DNA of 64,000 nt from Moniliophthora roreri (taxonomy: Eukaryota; Basidiomycota; Agaricomycetes; Agaricales; Marasmiaceae): positions 462,477 through 526,476 of the forward strand of contig LATX02000024.1 of assembly GCA_001466705.2 (NCBI GenBank), read 5' to 3'. The translations under genes were made by a program, and so were the position numbers. Numbering within the stretch: the stretch's first letter is position 1; each line of letters starts with the position of its first letter. This document shows, piece after piece, positions 11,955 through 24,200 of the stretch. The notes below the pieces were generated by a model that made no database searches, had not been told where the DNA came from, and saw only the letters and a list, made by a program, of their open reading frames with translations.

Positions 11955-13292
11955 CTCAATTTGTTAAGCTAATGCCATTTGGCTCTTCCAGCAGAACATG
12001 GGATGCATAGATGAAATGTTATGGATGAACACCACTACTGGTGTGCTTTTCTGTGGGCCTGATGGCCCTAGCACCCAATTTCCTTATCTTGTTGCAAACA
12101 AGTCAATTGTCGTTCCACACACTATCGACATGTTGAAGGATGACACTTCCTTCAGGTTCTTTAGCAAATTCGGGCGGGGTGTGGATTATAGTGTATTGGA
12201 ATGTGCATTACTTAGCTCAAAGCCTACCTTTCTTGACAATCTGTCTCCACAAATGGCAGAAGACCACCAATCTAAGGATGCTGATCATCCTGACTGGAGT
12301 CCAGCAATGCCCCAATGTCTTCGTAGTCTTTGGCGGAATCCACCTGCTCACATCCCAATGGACATCATAGGTGGACTTCGGTTTGACACTATCTACTCAC
12401 CATCATTGGAGGCTGTTGCAAGGAGGCCACAAGATGCTTGTTTGTTATGGAAATGGTGGGATATAGATGGTTTAGTGGATAGAACAGAGCTAGATGGGGG
12501 TTTGGTACGGTGAGTGATATTGTGGTTCCTATGTTTGATTTAGGCCTCAAGGATCTGCAGCTTCAAGTTAGATCTGGCTCAAAGGAAGGGTGTTTGTCTT
12601 GGGGCTGCATATCATTGGTTGAGGTCCCGTGAGGAATGGTTATTGCGGTCCTCATGGGTTTTTGATACTCTTGACATTACAGAGGGAAAGGAGAACTTCT
12701 GTATGTCCCTTCACTGTTTAATATGTTACACAAACTGATATTTTCTTCCACTAGTTGCTGTTCGCATGCCTGAACTGACTTTACAATCCACTCAACGCCC
12801 CCGAACCTTCCCCACCCACCATAATGCTAGACACCCCATTGAAGATTCACCGCTAAAACCTATTTACCTCTTTGTTCATCCCCTCCCCATGACACTATCC
12901 GGACTCATATCCTGGATGGAAGAACCTTCTTACTCCTGGTCTTTGGACAAGACTGGTCAATCTCAGCTATCAGAGGAGGAATGTGAGCAGTGGGACCTTC
13001 CAGTACTTGTGCTTGACACAGAATATCCCAGTCAAGTTCAGCTGTACTCATGGCCAACCCACATCTATGATGCCCTCCAAGACTGGCAGAAGGCCCGGGG
13101 CTTTGACCCCACCACCCCTGATTGGGCGTGCAGTATGGGTTATCCAGAGCATGAGATCATCGGTGCTGAGGATGGTTTTGTGCACATTGAAGGTGTGTCG
13201 CCCTTACAGTATATCTTTCTCTTCCTCAGACTAAAAATGTCATTTTAGAGGTGCTGGCTGAAGACTTGGACTGGGAGGTTCTGGATCCGTGA
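11253..13292 (+). CDS. Family X copy B, intact uncharacterised protein (552 aa, 8 exons)
   Basis: Exons as I read them: 11253-11402, 11459-11700, 11750-11808, 11862-11929, 11992-12509, 12561-12700, 12755-13192, 13249-13292. They sum to 1659 nt (553 codons including stop) with GT-AG introns throughout. The protein begins with a Val/Asn/Gly-rich stretch (ENTLNHFQGNEVNSTINADT). Landmarks: RGDMIKVKELHSEEFSEWDW, PQLFGINQSAIPALIFHH, FYTGSLWMNVYIQHL, LWMNTTTGVLFCGPDGPS, TIDMLKDDTSFRFFSKFG, SLWRNPPAHIPMDIIGGLRF, KPIYLFVHPLPMTLS and GFDPTTPDWACS. It ends EDLDWEVLDP. There is no signal peptide or clear membrane span, so a cytosolic or nuclear protein is likely. I know of no assigned function. Four copies here, about 9 kb apart, show tandem expansion. 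Confidence 0.82.
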
Positions 13293-13756
13293 TGTATGAT
13301 TAGGGTGACAGACTGACAATTTGAGTTGTTCAGGCGGGGGAAAGGGTTTTGCGGTAGGGCTCAAGTGTACGAGTTCAGAGTTGAGCTCAAGGTATGAACG
13401 GTTGAGAGCAGCGTAGTAGTCAGAAAAGGATGTCCGTAGGATGTCAAAATGAAGATATTAGTGGCGCACCTATGCTAGATTGTCCTTCTATGCTGAGATC
13501 TGCTCTACCTGTTGAAGATAATAGAGGTCCACCGAGAAAAGACGAAATCGGAAATGGAGGTCCGGTTCAAGGTGTTTCATCTCCGACACGTCTCTAATGC
13601 TCACGAAGTGTTAACCTGTGGATTGAAACCGCACATGTACAAGAAAAGTCTTGCTTTTGTACAAGCTACAAGTACATAGTCGCACATCCTGTCCGTTGTA
13701 AAGAATTACGCACTACATGTAAGACCTAGAACCAGAGTCCACTCTTCGCACTATCC

Positions 13757-14840
13757 CTAACATTGTTCAAGAATACGGTCAGTCCTAGCTGTACCTTTCA
13801 CGCCCTTCTTCACGCCTCTCGCCTTCTCCACCCTCCTCGCAGGCTCAATAAACGACGTCACAACCACGGTATGAGCATTTAACGCACCTACAGTTTTATC
13901 ATATGCCTCCCCCGTCGAACGGAGCTTCTCACTCCAGCCTTCATCTTGCAAATTCTCGATGCAAACAAGTTCGCATGCCTTTGACTTGGCAGTCCAATCC
14001 GGAGACGAAAAGGTACCCAGGAATGCGTCGGGGGTTTGTATGAGAGCGCGCTTGATCCCATGAACGTCTGTGTCGACGTCTCTTCGCTTTCAAAAACTCA
14101 AGTTCCACCTTCCATAGCCAAGGTCGAATAAGGTCGTAGAAGGACTCCAGATCGCAAGCTCCTTTGATAGAAAGGAGCGTATCGCGGATGTGTGGTAAGG
14201 GTTTCGAGTCGGCTCACGAGGTCGAGAGTTTGTGTCTCTGCCGAAGAGGGAGCGATATCATGTACAAAGTGCATCGCTTCAGCACTTTCCCATTTTGCCT
14301 TTGCAATCGAGAGATGGAACGCTTATTCGTCTGCTGATCGTGGCCCTTTGTTATATAGGAAAAAAGGTGACTCGTCAGCGTATGGTGATACAGGTAGTTG
14401 AACCGCAGCCACGGTGATTTGGATAAGAGACGTGGTGGGATCCTCACAGGTTCTTCTGAGTCTGGGAGCGTGTGTACGTAGGAACGAAGGATCCGGAGGG
14501 GAACGAGGTGAGCTTGTAGGTGTGTTTGCTGTCGGGATCTTGAGGTACGATGAGAACAAGGAGCTAGAGAGTAGAATAAACGTTCGTCTTTGCAAGCTGG
14601 AACATGGAAGAGATTGCAGCTCACCTCACGTACTCTCGATCCCCATCGTCCAGAACCCTGCTTCCCTTCTTCCGTGATGCCTCGTTTACCTCCCAATTAT
14701 AGCTCGTTGTCTATCGCAGCGTCGAGACACAATCCCGGAAGATGTGTAAGAGGCGGGTTGGTTGGCAATAAACCATTCCAGGATTCAGTGGATTCGGCGG
14801 GTTCAGATGGCGTTGCCATTACAGTCGTGATATATATCAC
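13757..14840 (-). pseudogene. Indoleamine 2,3-dioxygenase pseudogene (copy 3)
   Basis: Minus strand. The N-terminal exon reads PSEPAEST then WNG, followed downstream by GITEEGKQGSGRWGSRVRE. The middle shows VHTLPDSEEPVRIPP and, in another frame, SLIQITVAAVQLPVSPYADE. The C-terminal exon has GEAYDKTVGALNAH and an altered KGTARTD in place of the family's KGTGGTD. A stop lies in the N-terminal exon and the middle is frameshifted. IDO opens the indole ring of tryptophan to give N-formylkynurenine, the first step of the kynurenine route, but this copy cannot make a full enzyme. Confidence 0.8.
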
Positions 14841-17120
14841 AGAGCCGAAGCTACTTTACCCCTGATGGTCTTTGTGAATCGGGGAAAAAGGACTGCGAAA
14901 TGAGAGTCAGAGTTCTGTTATGTGACTGTATGGAAGCTAGTGAGAGTGGGCCTGAGGAACGACATGGTAGCGAAGTAAGCACCGAGTCAACAGGCGCCTA
15001 TTGCTGTTTCTCTGCAATTTGCATGACGTCGGACACTTTATCGCCCACCCAAAAACAATTCACACTATCCGCCAACTATCCGCCGCGATTGAATTGGACT
15101 ATCAAGTCGGAAAAAATGGAGACGGGTTATCAGGAGGCAGAAGGAGGTAGTAAGGTATTACATATCTGCTACTCGTATTCTGTAGGTCATACACAGGTTA
15201 TCTGGATTGATTTGAAGCCTGCAGAGTTGGGCCCGACATGAGAATAGCTGGTGAGTCAATGTTTACTTCTTGACCATCATCGCCGTCACCATCCGCCTCA
15301 TTCTTAGTGCTTGTTTCATCCATACTGTACCTTGGTGCTCAAATGAAAAGCTCCGTCATTCATGTCTAGGTATGCTCACCCTGAAACATGCTATCCTTTT
15401 TCTCATAATTGAAGCAGGTCTCGGGAACGACATTGAAACACCTTTCTTGCTGGATCCATTTCCCATCCATGAAATTTCCGCCGGAAATCCGGGCTTACCT
15501 CAAGTGCGATCCTCACTACCAACTCATTGTTGCACTCGTACGAAATGCGTCAGCGCCGAAACCCATCCACTTTCCTTATACTGTCGAACCTGAGGATGAT
15601 GCGCGCAGTGCAGATTCGGACTGATATTCCCCAGGGTTAGAAACCATACCAGGTAGCCAGTATTCCTACGCAGTAGACAAGCTACAACAAAAAGGCAATA
15701 TTCCATGGGAGGCGACCGCCAGATAGGTCCCGCGAGATTGCTGAGCGAATGCCTCATGACACGAGAAGATTGTTGCAGCCCGTGTTGGAATATCAACCTG
15801 AGACTCGGAGCCTACTGCTCAGGGAGGTCCTGTACGCTTTGGGCCGAGAAGCAGTTTCCTGGGTTCGCACTAACGATTCGCCGAGTCGAAGCATGATCGT
15901 TGGATTTGGTTGTATACAAGTCGTACATATCTAGCGCTGCTCCCTCAGACGTCTGGATTTTGTAATGTAGTCATCCTGATATCAGTATTCCTTCGATTTC
16001 TATCCCGCAATGGACTATGTTCGGAGAAATCCCTGAACCTAGTAACTCGGAACCACCTTGCCATGAGTCGCAACTTTCATCAGTACCACCACTACGCGTT
16101 CAAGACCCAATCGTTATACACGCAAGTAGACCGGACTACAGGCATTGGATAGCATGAAATCAATGGGGAAAGATATTGCAATGGTTACGGTGTTATGGTG
16201 AGTATTAGTCAAGTTCTCGCTGTAAGAAAATTCGATTAACGCCTAATCTTAGGTACCTTGTATAAAGGCCAGCCTGAAAATGAAGACAGCGGTCATGGTC
16301 CATGACATCTGGATTTCCAGCAACGCTTGTATCTTTCTTGACCACTACACCCACAGAACGTCCAACGTCTCCTCGCCTTCTGTTCAGAAATTCTACATGT
16401 ATCAAGGCAGAATACGAGCTTGTCCCATCCCTCTCACAACCATCCTCGCTTGAACCCATCGTGTGATCATCCAAGCTACGGAGACTAGTCCCGGAACAAC
16501 AGACCAATCAGGTTTCCGCTCGATATCTTGGTATTGGTGACGGTGCGTTTATTGTCTTCTTCGAGTTTTTGGCCCTTACGGCACACAACAGCCAGCGTTT
16601 TTGTCCCATTTCCACCCTTCTTGCTTGCCATGAAGACGACAGGAAATACCCTGCGACTATGACTCGACCATTCCTCTACAAAGATGGGATAGGTGGTGGA
16701 TCTATTGGCGGTCCGCGCTCGGCAATTCCAACTTGATTGCAAAGATAGCTCGCTCGTTCATAAACACGCTTGTTCAAGCCCTATTTTTGCTAACATGGGT
16801 GACGTTTAGGGTTAAACCGTGCAAGCATACATGATCTCGGGAGAATAGACATGGACACAACAGCTAGTTACACGAGGTGTGTTCACATTTTTTTCCGCTT
16901 GAGTCCGAGTCTTACATATTTCCCAACTACTTAGACTCGGCTCTTGCTCTTCTGAAAATCTAGCCACGGATACTGGGAACCTTGTCGACCGCAACTCACA
17001 TTATCCCAAATCGCCCAAAACAAGGCAAGGCTGGGTTTTTAGGCCGCATTAGTACATGCTACGGAATGGGATACATCCTTAATCTGAGAATAGGTCTCAT
17101 ACTCTGCAGCTGCCCCTCGA
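14841..17120. other. Unassigned duplicated module (twin at 24200-25650)
   Basis: Clearly homologous to 24200-25650 and in part to 35600-36130. Exon-like plus-strand pieces include one with EIRAYLKCDPHYQLIVALVR at about 15480-15590 and one with ETRSLLLREVLYALGREAV at about 15800-15870. Frames are interrupted in both copies and I cannot name the protein. A GT-AG intron near 16199-16250 is conserved between the copies. Confidence 0.35.
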
Positions 17121-17130
17121 ACACCACTCA

Positions 17131-17480
17131 ATGATGAAGCTCACCGCAGGATCCACTACTCTCACTGCCCGATCTTTGCACGAGGAACGTCACGCCCTGA
17201 CCTTGGCTACCGTGTTCATGACGTGTAAAAAAACACCAAACACGGTTGCTTTCGCTTTTGTGAGCATATCTCTGTTCAGCACGGTTCTTCAGCTAACTCT
17301 GCTTTTCAGGATGACGTGCCCTGGATCTACAAGTATGGCTAATCCCTCGTTCGAACCTTTCTCCAGTGACAATGACTGACATTTTGCACCCTAGCGACGA
17401 GATCGTAGCTTTCCTCGCAAACCAAAGCATCAAGGCTACCTTTTTTCTTCAGTGCGTGACCACTTGTTCCATTTGATTTG
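17131..17480 (+). pseudogene. CE4 polysaccharide (chitin) deacetylase pseudogene, copy 2
   Basis: 5' part of a gene homologous to the intact deacetylase at 44952-46268. It keeps the start of the leader (MKLTA), then a HEERHA segment and TPNTVAFAF, with an intron at the same place. The catalytic motif 1, TFDDGP in the intact gene, reads AFDDVP. A run of six T instead of five just before the third intron shifts the frame. Beyond about 17520 the similarity is lost, and the frame changes to a sequence containing PFEQTDEVIARLSKLFG that I cannot identify. Not expected to encode an active enzyme. Confidence 0.75.
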
Positions 17481-17933
17481 CTTCTCTATCTGACTGCGAA
17501 CCATTCTAGACGGCGAGAACTGTTGCTCAGAAGCGAACTCTACAAAGACTTGCCATATCAGAACCGTGTGCCTTTTGAACAAACCGACGAGGTTATAGCA
17601 AGACTTTCCAAGCTGTTTGGGAGTGATGGTATCTGTCGAGCAGGAATCATTTTGGTCCCTCGTGTAACTACACAATTCCTAGTAAGCGGCCTTATTACTG
17701 TATTTTTGGTATATACGGACCATTTGATTAGTCTCCATGATGGACAAGGGTTATGGACCGAGATGACTAGCCGCTCACGATGCCTGTTGTAATCTCGATT
17801 TTCATGTATATGTAGTCGCGTTAAAGAATGCAACGTGTATTATCGTCACTGCGTCCGACGTTTAACATGAACTGTCTCTTCACTGCAGTTCCACTATCAC
17901 AAAATAGTATATTTCTCCCAGGCGCCGGCTCTA

Positions 17934-19149
17934 CTAGACCTTCGTGCTATCCCTAAAGTCCTTCAAAAACACCATCAGATCCGTCCCCCCCGTCCCTTTC
18001 ATCTCCTCCTCCCTCGCCTTCTCCGCCCTCCTTGCAGGCCCAACAACAAACAACGTCACAATCACAATATGAGCATCCCTAAACTGCTTCAATGCATCCA
18101 CAGCCTTCTCATACGCCTCCCCTACCGACTCGGAGCGCAGCTTGTCACCCCATCCTCCATCCTGCAAACGTTCCAAAAACTCTCTGTGTGAACGTGACAT
18201 ATACGTTCGCATGCTTCTGAGAACGACTTGGTGGTTCGATCTGAGGAGGATGAAGTACCAAGGAACACGTCGAGGGCTTGTATGAGAGGGCTTTGCGCTG
18301 CACTTGATCCCACAAGCGTAAGCGTGTCCGTCTCTTCGCCTTCAAATACCCAAGTCCCACCACCCAACCAAGGTCGAGCAAAGTTATAAAAGAATTCCGG
18401 ATCGCAAGTCTTCTTGATAGAAAAGAAGCGTTTCGCGGAGTGTGTGGATGTGTGTGGTGAGGGTTTCGAGTTGGCTCGTGAGGGTTTGCATGTCCACCGA
18501 AGAGGTAACGATATCGTGTACAACACGCATCGCTTTCGCACCTTCCCATTCGACTTGTGCGCTTGTGAGATGAAAGGCTTGCTCATATCCTGATCCTGGG
18601 CCTTTGTTGAATAAGAACAGACATTTTGGTGAGTTGTAGGTTGCGTCGAGGTACGAGTTGAGTATGACACCGTCGGCGTACGTTAATACAGGTGGTTGAT
18701 CTGTAGGTTTGGAAATTTGGAGGAGGGGAACGCTGAGCGACAGTGGGATCCTCACGGGTTCTGAATCCGGTTGTGGTGCGAGCGTGTGTACGTAGAAATG
18801 GAGAATCCAAACAAGAACTAGGCGGGCTCGAGGGATGCGTTCGGGGTCTTGAGGTTTAGTGATAATAGGGAGCTAGATAGTAGAATAAGTGTTTGTTCGT
18901 GTCAGCTCGAGCCTGGAGAAGATGTCAGCTCACCTCGCGTACTCTCAACCTCCATCACTCAGAGGTCTGCTTTTCTTCTTCCGTGATACCCAGTCTATTT
19001 CCTAGCTGTAGTCCCTCATTCATCGCAGCTTCCAGTACCGCCTCCCATGATTCCCATTCGGATGGAAGACGTGTCATAGGTGGGTTGGTTTCCATAAAGC
19101 CATTCCAAAACTCGGTGGATTCGGCGGGTTCTGATGACATTACTGTCAC
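17934..19149 (-). pseudogene. Indoleamine 2,3-dioxygenase pseudogene (copy 1, best preserved)
   Basis: Near full-length. The N-terminal exon has LPSEWESWEAVLEAAMNEGL and GITEEEKQ. The main exon has PVLTYADGVILNSYL, TCDPEFFYNFARPWLGGGTW, SPLIQALDVFLGTSS, MRTYMSRSHREFLERLQDG, FRDAHIVIVTLFVVGPARRA and the signature KGTGGTDLMVFLKDFRD. The His of DAH matches the proximal haem ligand of the family. Three lesions: a TGA where copies 2 and 3 have CGA (just before WRLRVRE), a one-base T insertion near 18415, and a one-base loss near 18230. Unless these are sequencing errors the gene is dead. The enzyme class oxidises tryptophan to N-formylkynurenine. Confidence 0.88.
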
Positions 19150-20584
19150 AGTAAAAGAGTCGGTCAGTTGTGATATATATCACCAGAATAAAGGCACTTT
19201 ACCCTGGGTTTGCGATTATGACTCGAATATGCAATCAGAGTTGGGAGGGAAAATCTTGGCCAAGCGTTGAGTTTGATAGCATGGGTACGGGATAGGTCTG
19301 GGCCAGTGAGACAAGGGGGAAGATGTTTTTTTTTGTGAATTTCTGGTAAGAAATTCTGCTGTTTAACCGTATAGAAGGGAGCTGAGGCTAGCGAGAACGG
19401 ACCCTGAGAAACGACGTTGTGATGGTAGCGAAGAAAGCACCGAGTTGACGGGCGCCTATTGCCCTTTCTCCGCAACTTGCACGACTGTCGGATACTTCAT
19501 TGCCCGCCCAAAGAATTCACGCTATCCGCCGCGATTAGACTGGGGTATCAAGTTGGAAAAATGGAGTTGGGGTTGACAAGAGGCAGAAGGAGATTAAGAA
19601 TTATCAAGCGCTATGTGAGTTTACTGGTCAACCTTGCAACTCTGACGTTGACATGTTGTTTGAAGATCTTTTCTGTTTTGTAAATATGAATGCTTGCAAG
19701 AAACTTTGTTGCACAGCGTATAGCATTCCCGGCTGCTCCCTCAAATTTCTGAATATTCAGTATTTTGCATTGCCAGTAGCGATACTCTTTCGGTACCCAA
19801 ATCAGCACTCCAACGTCGATGGCGTTGATTCGAGACGCAGCGTGTCATTGGATACAGCTCACAATCTCAGTAGATGACCAACCACATTGTCGTCTGATCT
19901 TTCAATGCACGTTAGAGCTCGCGTGTTCCTGTGCCATACCTTGAAGGAGTGTTACTGAATCGAACCCAACCGTTTAATAGTGATAGCGCCAGCGACCAAT
20001 CTGTCGCGTCCTAACTCATATTCACGTTCACTCAATGATCGCCACGACTCTTTCATCATTACGACCACCACACTTCAAGCTTTGGGATCTGGCAATTGGG
20101 GATGGATTAGAATATGGACACTGGAGAGCAGGAAATCAACCGGGATGTGGAAAGAGATTCAGAATGGCTATGGTGAGTGCTAATCAAGTTTTTTCCGGGA
20201 AAAGCACTCAACTCCAAATAATTGATTCTTAGATACGAAGCATGCAAGTTTACTCTGTTGCGCTATTAAAGAAACGAGCTGGCCGGTTTAGTTCCTCGTT
20301 TTTATTACAAAACTACCTAGTGTTTGCCGAGTTGAAGGCAACAGCGCACGAAATTGAACGAAATAGTGCGCCTTTTACTTTAACGCTCACTGTCAGTTTT
20401 CGTTCACGGATGCAGAAATGCAGTACATGTTGATCAACGCCGTCACCTTATTGCCCTAGAAAGCTGTACATCCAATCCGATTCGTTGGACCTCATGTTGA
20501 TTGACATATAAAATGCTGTAGGTTCTCGTGTTCCCCACCACCCATTCTTGCCTTTCTCCCACCACCATCTCGCTCAGCGCTGTA
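19150..20584. other. Unassigned module upstream of family X copy C (twin at 28117-29587)
   Basis: Homologous to 28117-29587 and partly to 34626-35500. One exon-like piece at about 20030-20180 (contains RHDSFIITTTTLQ and a Trp/Gly-rich stretch) has paralogues at about 29000-29160. Frames are broken. The last 60 bases before 20585 are the family X 5' flank, conserved in all four copies. Confidence 0.4.
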
Positions 20585-22377
20585 ATGAGCTTCGTGAACT
20601 CGTCACACACCGTCATCACAGGCGAAAATACCTTGAACCATGTTCAGGGGAACCAAGTCAACGGCACGATCAATGCGGGTACAGTCAATTTCAACACTGG
20701 CCGGGCGGTGATGAAGCGTACTGAGCGCGATGAGGTTCGTGTAACAGCTGCTTCAATGATTAATTCGATGGACGAATCAGGCGGCCTTGTAGTTTCAATA
20801 TGTGAGACGTGGAGACATGATCAAGGTGAAGGAGTTACACTCTGAGGAGCTTTCAAAGTGGGATTGGGAATGGCAAAACGGAGAATTAGTCGGTCGATAC
20901 AAGTCATCAGCTCAGAAAAGAATCTACACTGTCGAAATAGTTGATCGGCAATCCAAGTTCACTGCTATGATCTACGAAGGCGAAGATGCACAAGATTTAT
21001 GGGAGAAGGATTTTCGACAGTTCTCGCGTACCCAGTAGGCTTTCATCTATCACTCGGGAGCTTTATATCTGACAGGTGGCCAGCAATCCGCAACTATTCG
21101 GCCATTAACCAGTCGGCAATCCCAGCACTGATCTTTCATCACGGTACGACACATCTTGAGCTTTCTATTGACGGTATATCCTGATGGTACCCATAGAACT
21201 CATCCCCTGTGCGCATTTTTACACGGGATCTTTCTGGATGAATGTCTACATTCAATATCTGGCAGTCAGTCTGAATCTCTGCTCCCGCCTCAATTTCTTG
21301 AGCTAAAACTGTTTGACTCTTCCAGCGAAACATGGATTGCGGCTATTCTATGTTATGGATGAACACTACCAGTGGCATGCTTTTCAGTGGGCCTGATGGC
21401 CCTAGCACCCAATTTTCTAGTTTTTATGCAAACGAGTTGATTGTCGTTCCACCCACTATCGGCATGTTGAAGGATGACACTTCCTTTAGGTTCTTTAGCA
21501 AATTCGGGCCGAGTGTGGATGATAATGTATTAGTATGTGCAGTGTATAGTTACAAGGACATCTTTCTTGCCGATCTGTTTCCGCGAATGGCAGAAGACCA
21601 CCGATCCAAGGATGCCGATCGTTATGACTGGATGCATCGCTGCCTCCGCGGTCTTTGGTTCAAGCGGAGCATGTTGATCTTCGAGCTAGCTATAATTGGT
21701 CGAGGTTCCACAAGGAGTGGTTATTGCAGTCCTCACGGGTTTTCGATGCTCTGGATGTTACAGAGGGGAAGGAAAACTTTTGTACGTCCCCCCGCTGTTT
21801 AATATATTACGCAGACTGATATTTTCTTTCTCCCACCAGTTATTGTTGAACCACCCCACCTGACTTTAAAATCTACTCAATGCCCCCGAACCTTCCCCAC
21901 CCTCCATAATGCTGAACACCCCATTGAAGAAACAATGCCCACACCCATTTACCTCTTCGTTCATTCCCTCCCCACAACACTATCCGAAATCGTATCCTGG
22001 TTGGAAAGACCTTGTTATTTCTGGTCTTTTGACAAGACCGGTCAATCTCGGCTGTCAGAGGAGGAATGTGAGCGGTGGGGCCTTCCAGTACTCGTGCCCG
22101 ACACAGGATTTCTCGATCGAGTTGTGCTGTGCTCATGGCCAACCCACATCTACACTACCCTACAAGACTGGCAGAAGGCTACGGGCTTTGACCCCACTAC
22201 CTCCGATTGGGCACGAAGTAGGGGTTATCCAGAGTGGGAGATTGTTGGTACCGAGGATCGTTTTGTGCTCGTCGAAGGTGTGTCATCCTCACAGTATATC
22301 TTTCTCTTCCTCAGACTAAATATGCCATTTTAGAGGCGCTGACTGAAGACTTGGAGTGGGAGTTTCTGGACGTATGA
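20585..22377 (+). pseudogene. Family X copy C (internal deletion)
   Basis: Exons 1-4 and the start of exon 5 are readable: NTLNHVQGNQVNGTINAGT, then FQYVRRGDMIKVKELHSEEL after an intron with donor gttcgt and acceptor ttgtag. Relative to copy D, 241 bp are missing at about 21658, between CTTTGG and TTCAAGCGG, with a GG shared at the break. The deletion removes the end of exon 5, its intron and the start of exon 6, and shifts the frame. Exons 7 and 8 (LSEEECERWGLPVLVPDTG; ending EWEFLDV) remain open. Confidence 0.8.
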
Positions 22378-24200
22378 TGGTCAATTAATGAGGCGAGGTT
22401 GATTGTACCATTCTCAACTATTATATGTATGCTCGCTGCAAGGTGCAATCCTCAGCTTTGCGACCTACAACCTCCATACTTATCAATTGCAGCTCAGTGG
22501 CCATTTGGAAGGAAAGCGGAAGATGGTTAGTCGAGTTGTGAGAGCGAACACTCGAAAATATCTGTGTGAGCAAGGGAGATTGCAAAGAATATGATCAGCA
22601 TACATACCTATGGCTGATGTCCCTGTGTTTTCGCGCTCTTCCAAGTCCACCCCTCGACAGGGCATTGAATATGCTTCAAAGTCAGCTTCGTATTGACGGT
22701 TTCCGTGTCTTGAGAATTCAAGGGCCAGTTTACGGAAAGCATGATAAGTCAAAGATAGGAAATACACGAAAAGCGCTACTTGTGTGCCTTCGATACCAGA
22801 CCGTCTGCATTGCATTCTGCGAGATGTGCCGAGTAAAGCCTTGTAAGACATGCGTTGAACTTCTGTCGGAGGAGACACGCGTCAAATTCAGTGTGCAGTA
22901 ATATTCTTCAATTTGGCTTGCGACGAATACGTACATGGGTACAGGTGAACATGCAACAAAATACCGCTACTTCAAGACGATGCAATGACCAGCTCCACTC
23001 GGATACGCTATCCCAACCCAGACAGACCGATTCAACGGAACTCGGTATTAGCGGCGCAACGCCCTTTGCAAAGATATCGAAGTCAAAGAGTCCAAGAAAG
23101 AGGACCCATGAATGTGTACATTTGGCAATTACTGGATACGTTTCCAGTTGTGGGCCCGAGTTGTGTTCGTATGGCTGAAAGGTATGATGCAAAGTTTCAG
23201 CTCTCGATTCCAAGAAAACAGGTATGTCGATATGCACTCAAGGGATGACGTGAGTGCGGGAGATACATGAAAGGATTGGTATAGACGTACCCAGGCGAAC
23301 GCTGCAGCACTAGGATATCTTTAGACGGAACTTGGCGCAGAGTATCAAGGGAAGGCAACGAGAGATCTTAAGCCGGGAAGTCGAGCTTTTTGTCTCCCTA
23401 AGGTCTTCTTGATGTAAAGCCAAGCCATGAGTAGGATGTAGCTCGCGATGGTGTGGTTTTGACGACTCGCCCTTCTTCGAGGTCTGTTCTCCAGCGTATG
23501 GGATCGGTGGCCAAGAGGTAGCAAAGTTTGATGCAGCTGAGAGCGAACGATACCTGTGGCGCTGGGCATCTGAAAGCAAATGTTGAGGATGAGATGGAAA
23601 GAACATGAAAAGGTTTCTTACCTGAGGCACGTCGTTACATCCTGTGCAGGGCTAATTTTTTCCTGCCGACGTTCTATCCTGAGTGATACTGCCCTTTATC
23701 GCCGCTCTTCTTATTTGCAGTGCTCGGTTTAATTCCCTTGTGTTGGTGTATGTTGGTTGTGAGTGATAGTGATATATGATGTGCAGTCCTGAAGTTGCGT
23801 GAGGAAGAAAATCTGCCGAAGTACAAAGCAGTAGCACATACCCCATTTCTTCCTGTTTTTCCTGTACTCCTAGAGCTATGCCTTTTTTCTTTATGCGACT
23901 TTGAGGGAGACGGATTGATATCTGAGTTGTTGGGGTGGGGAATAATGGTTTTGGGGTAAGGCAACGGGGACATGAGAGCAGCGAAGCTAGTTGCATGTTA
24001 AAATGAAAAGTATCAATGGCTCACCTAAGACAAAATCGGAAATAGAGGTCTGGTTCAACGTGTTTCATCTCTGACGCGCGCGAAGCGTTGCATAACCCGT
24101 GGGTTGAAACTGCACATGTGCTTGGTTTTGTACGAGCTACAAGAACATGGTCGCACATCCTGTCCGTTACCAATTATACAAAAGAATATATGAGATTCGC
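22378..24200. other. Unassigned duplicated module (twin at 31613-33370)
   Basis: Homologous over its length to 31613-33370. Minus-strand exon-like pieces include one with RLPQSRIKKKGIALGVQEKQ (about 23860-23950) and one in a Ser/Arg-rich region at 23345-23570. Both copies have competing frames and I cannot assign a product. Confidence 0.35.

Noticed and set aside
14841..16250. Cytochrome P450 gene
   Set aside because: Some stretches looked helical and P450-like, but no FxxGxxxCxG haem loop or ExxR motif was found in either copy.
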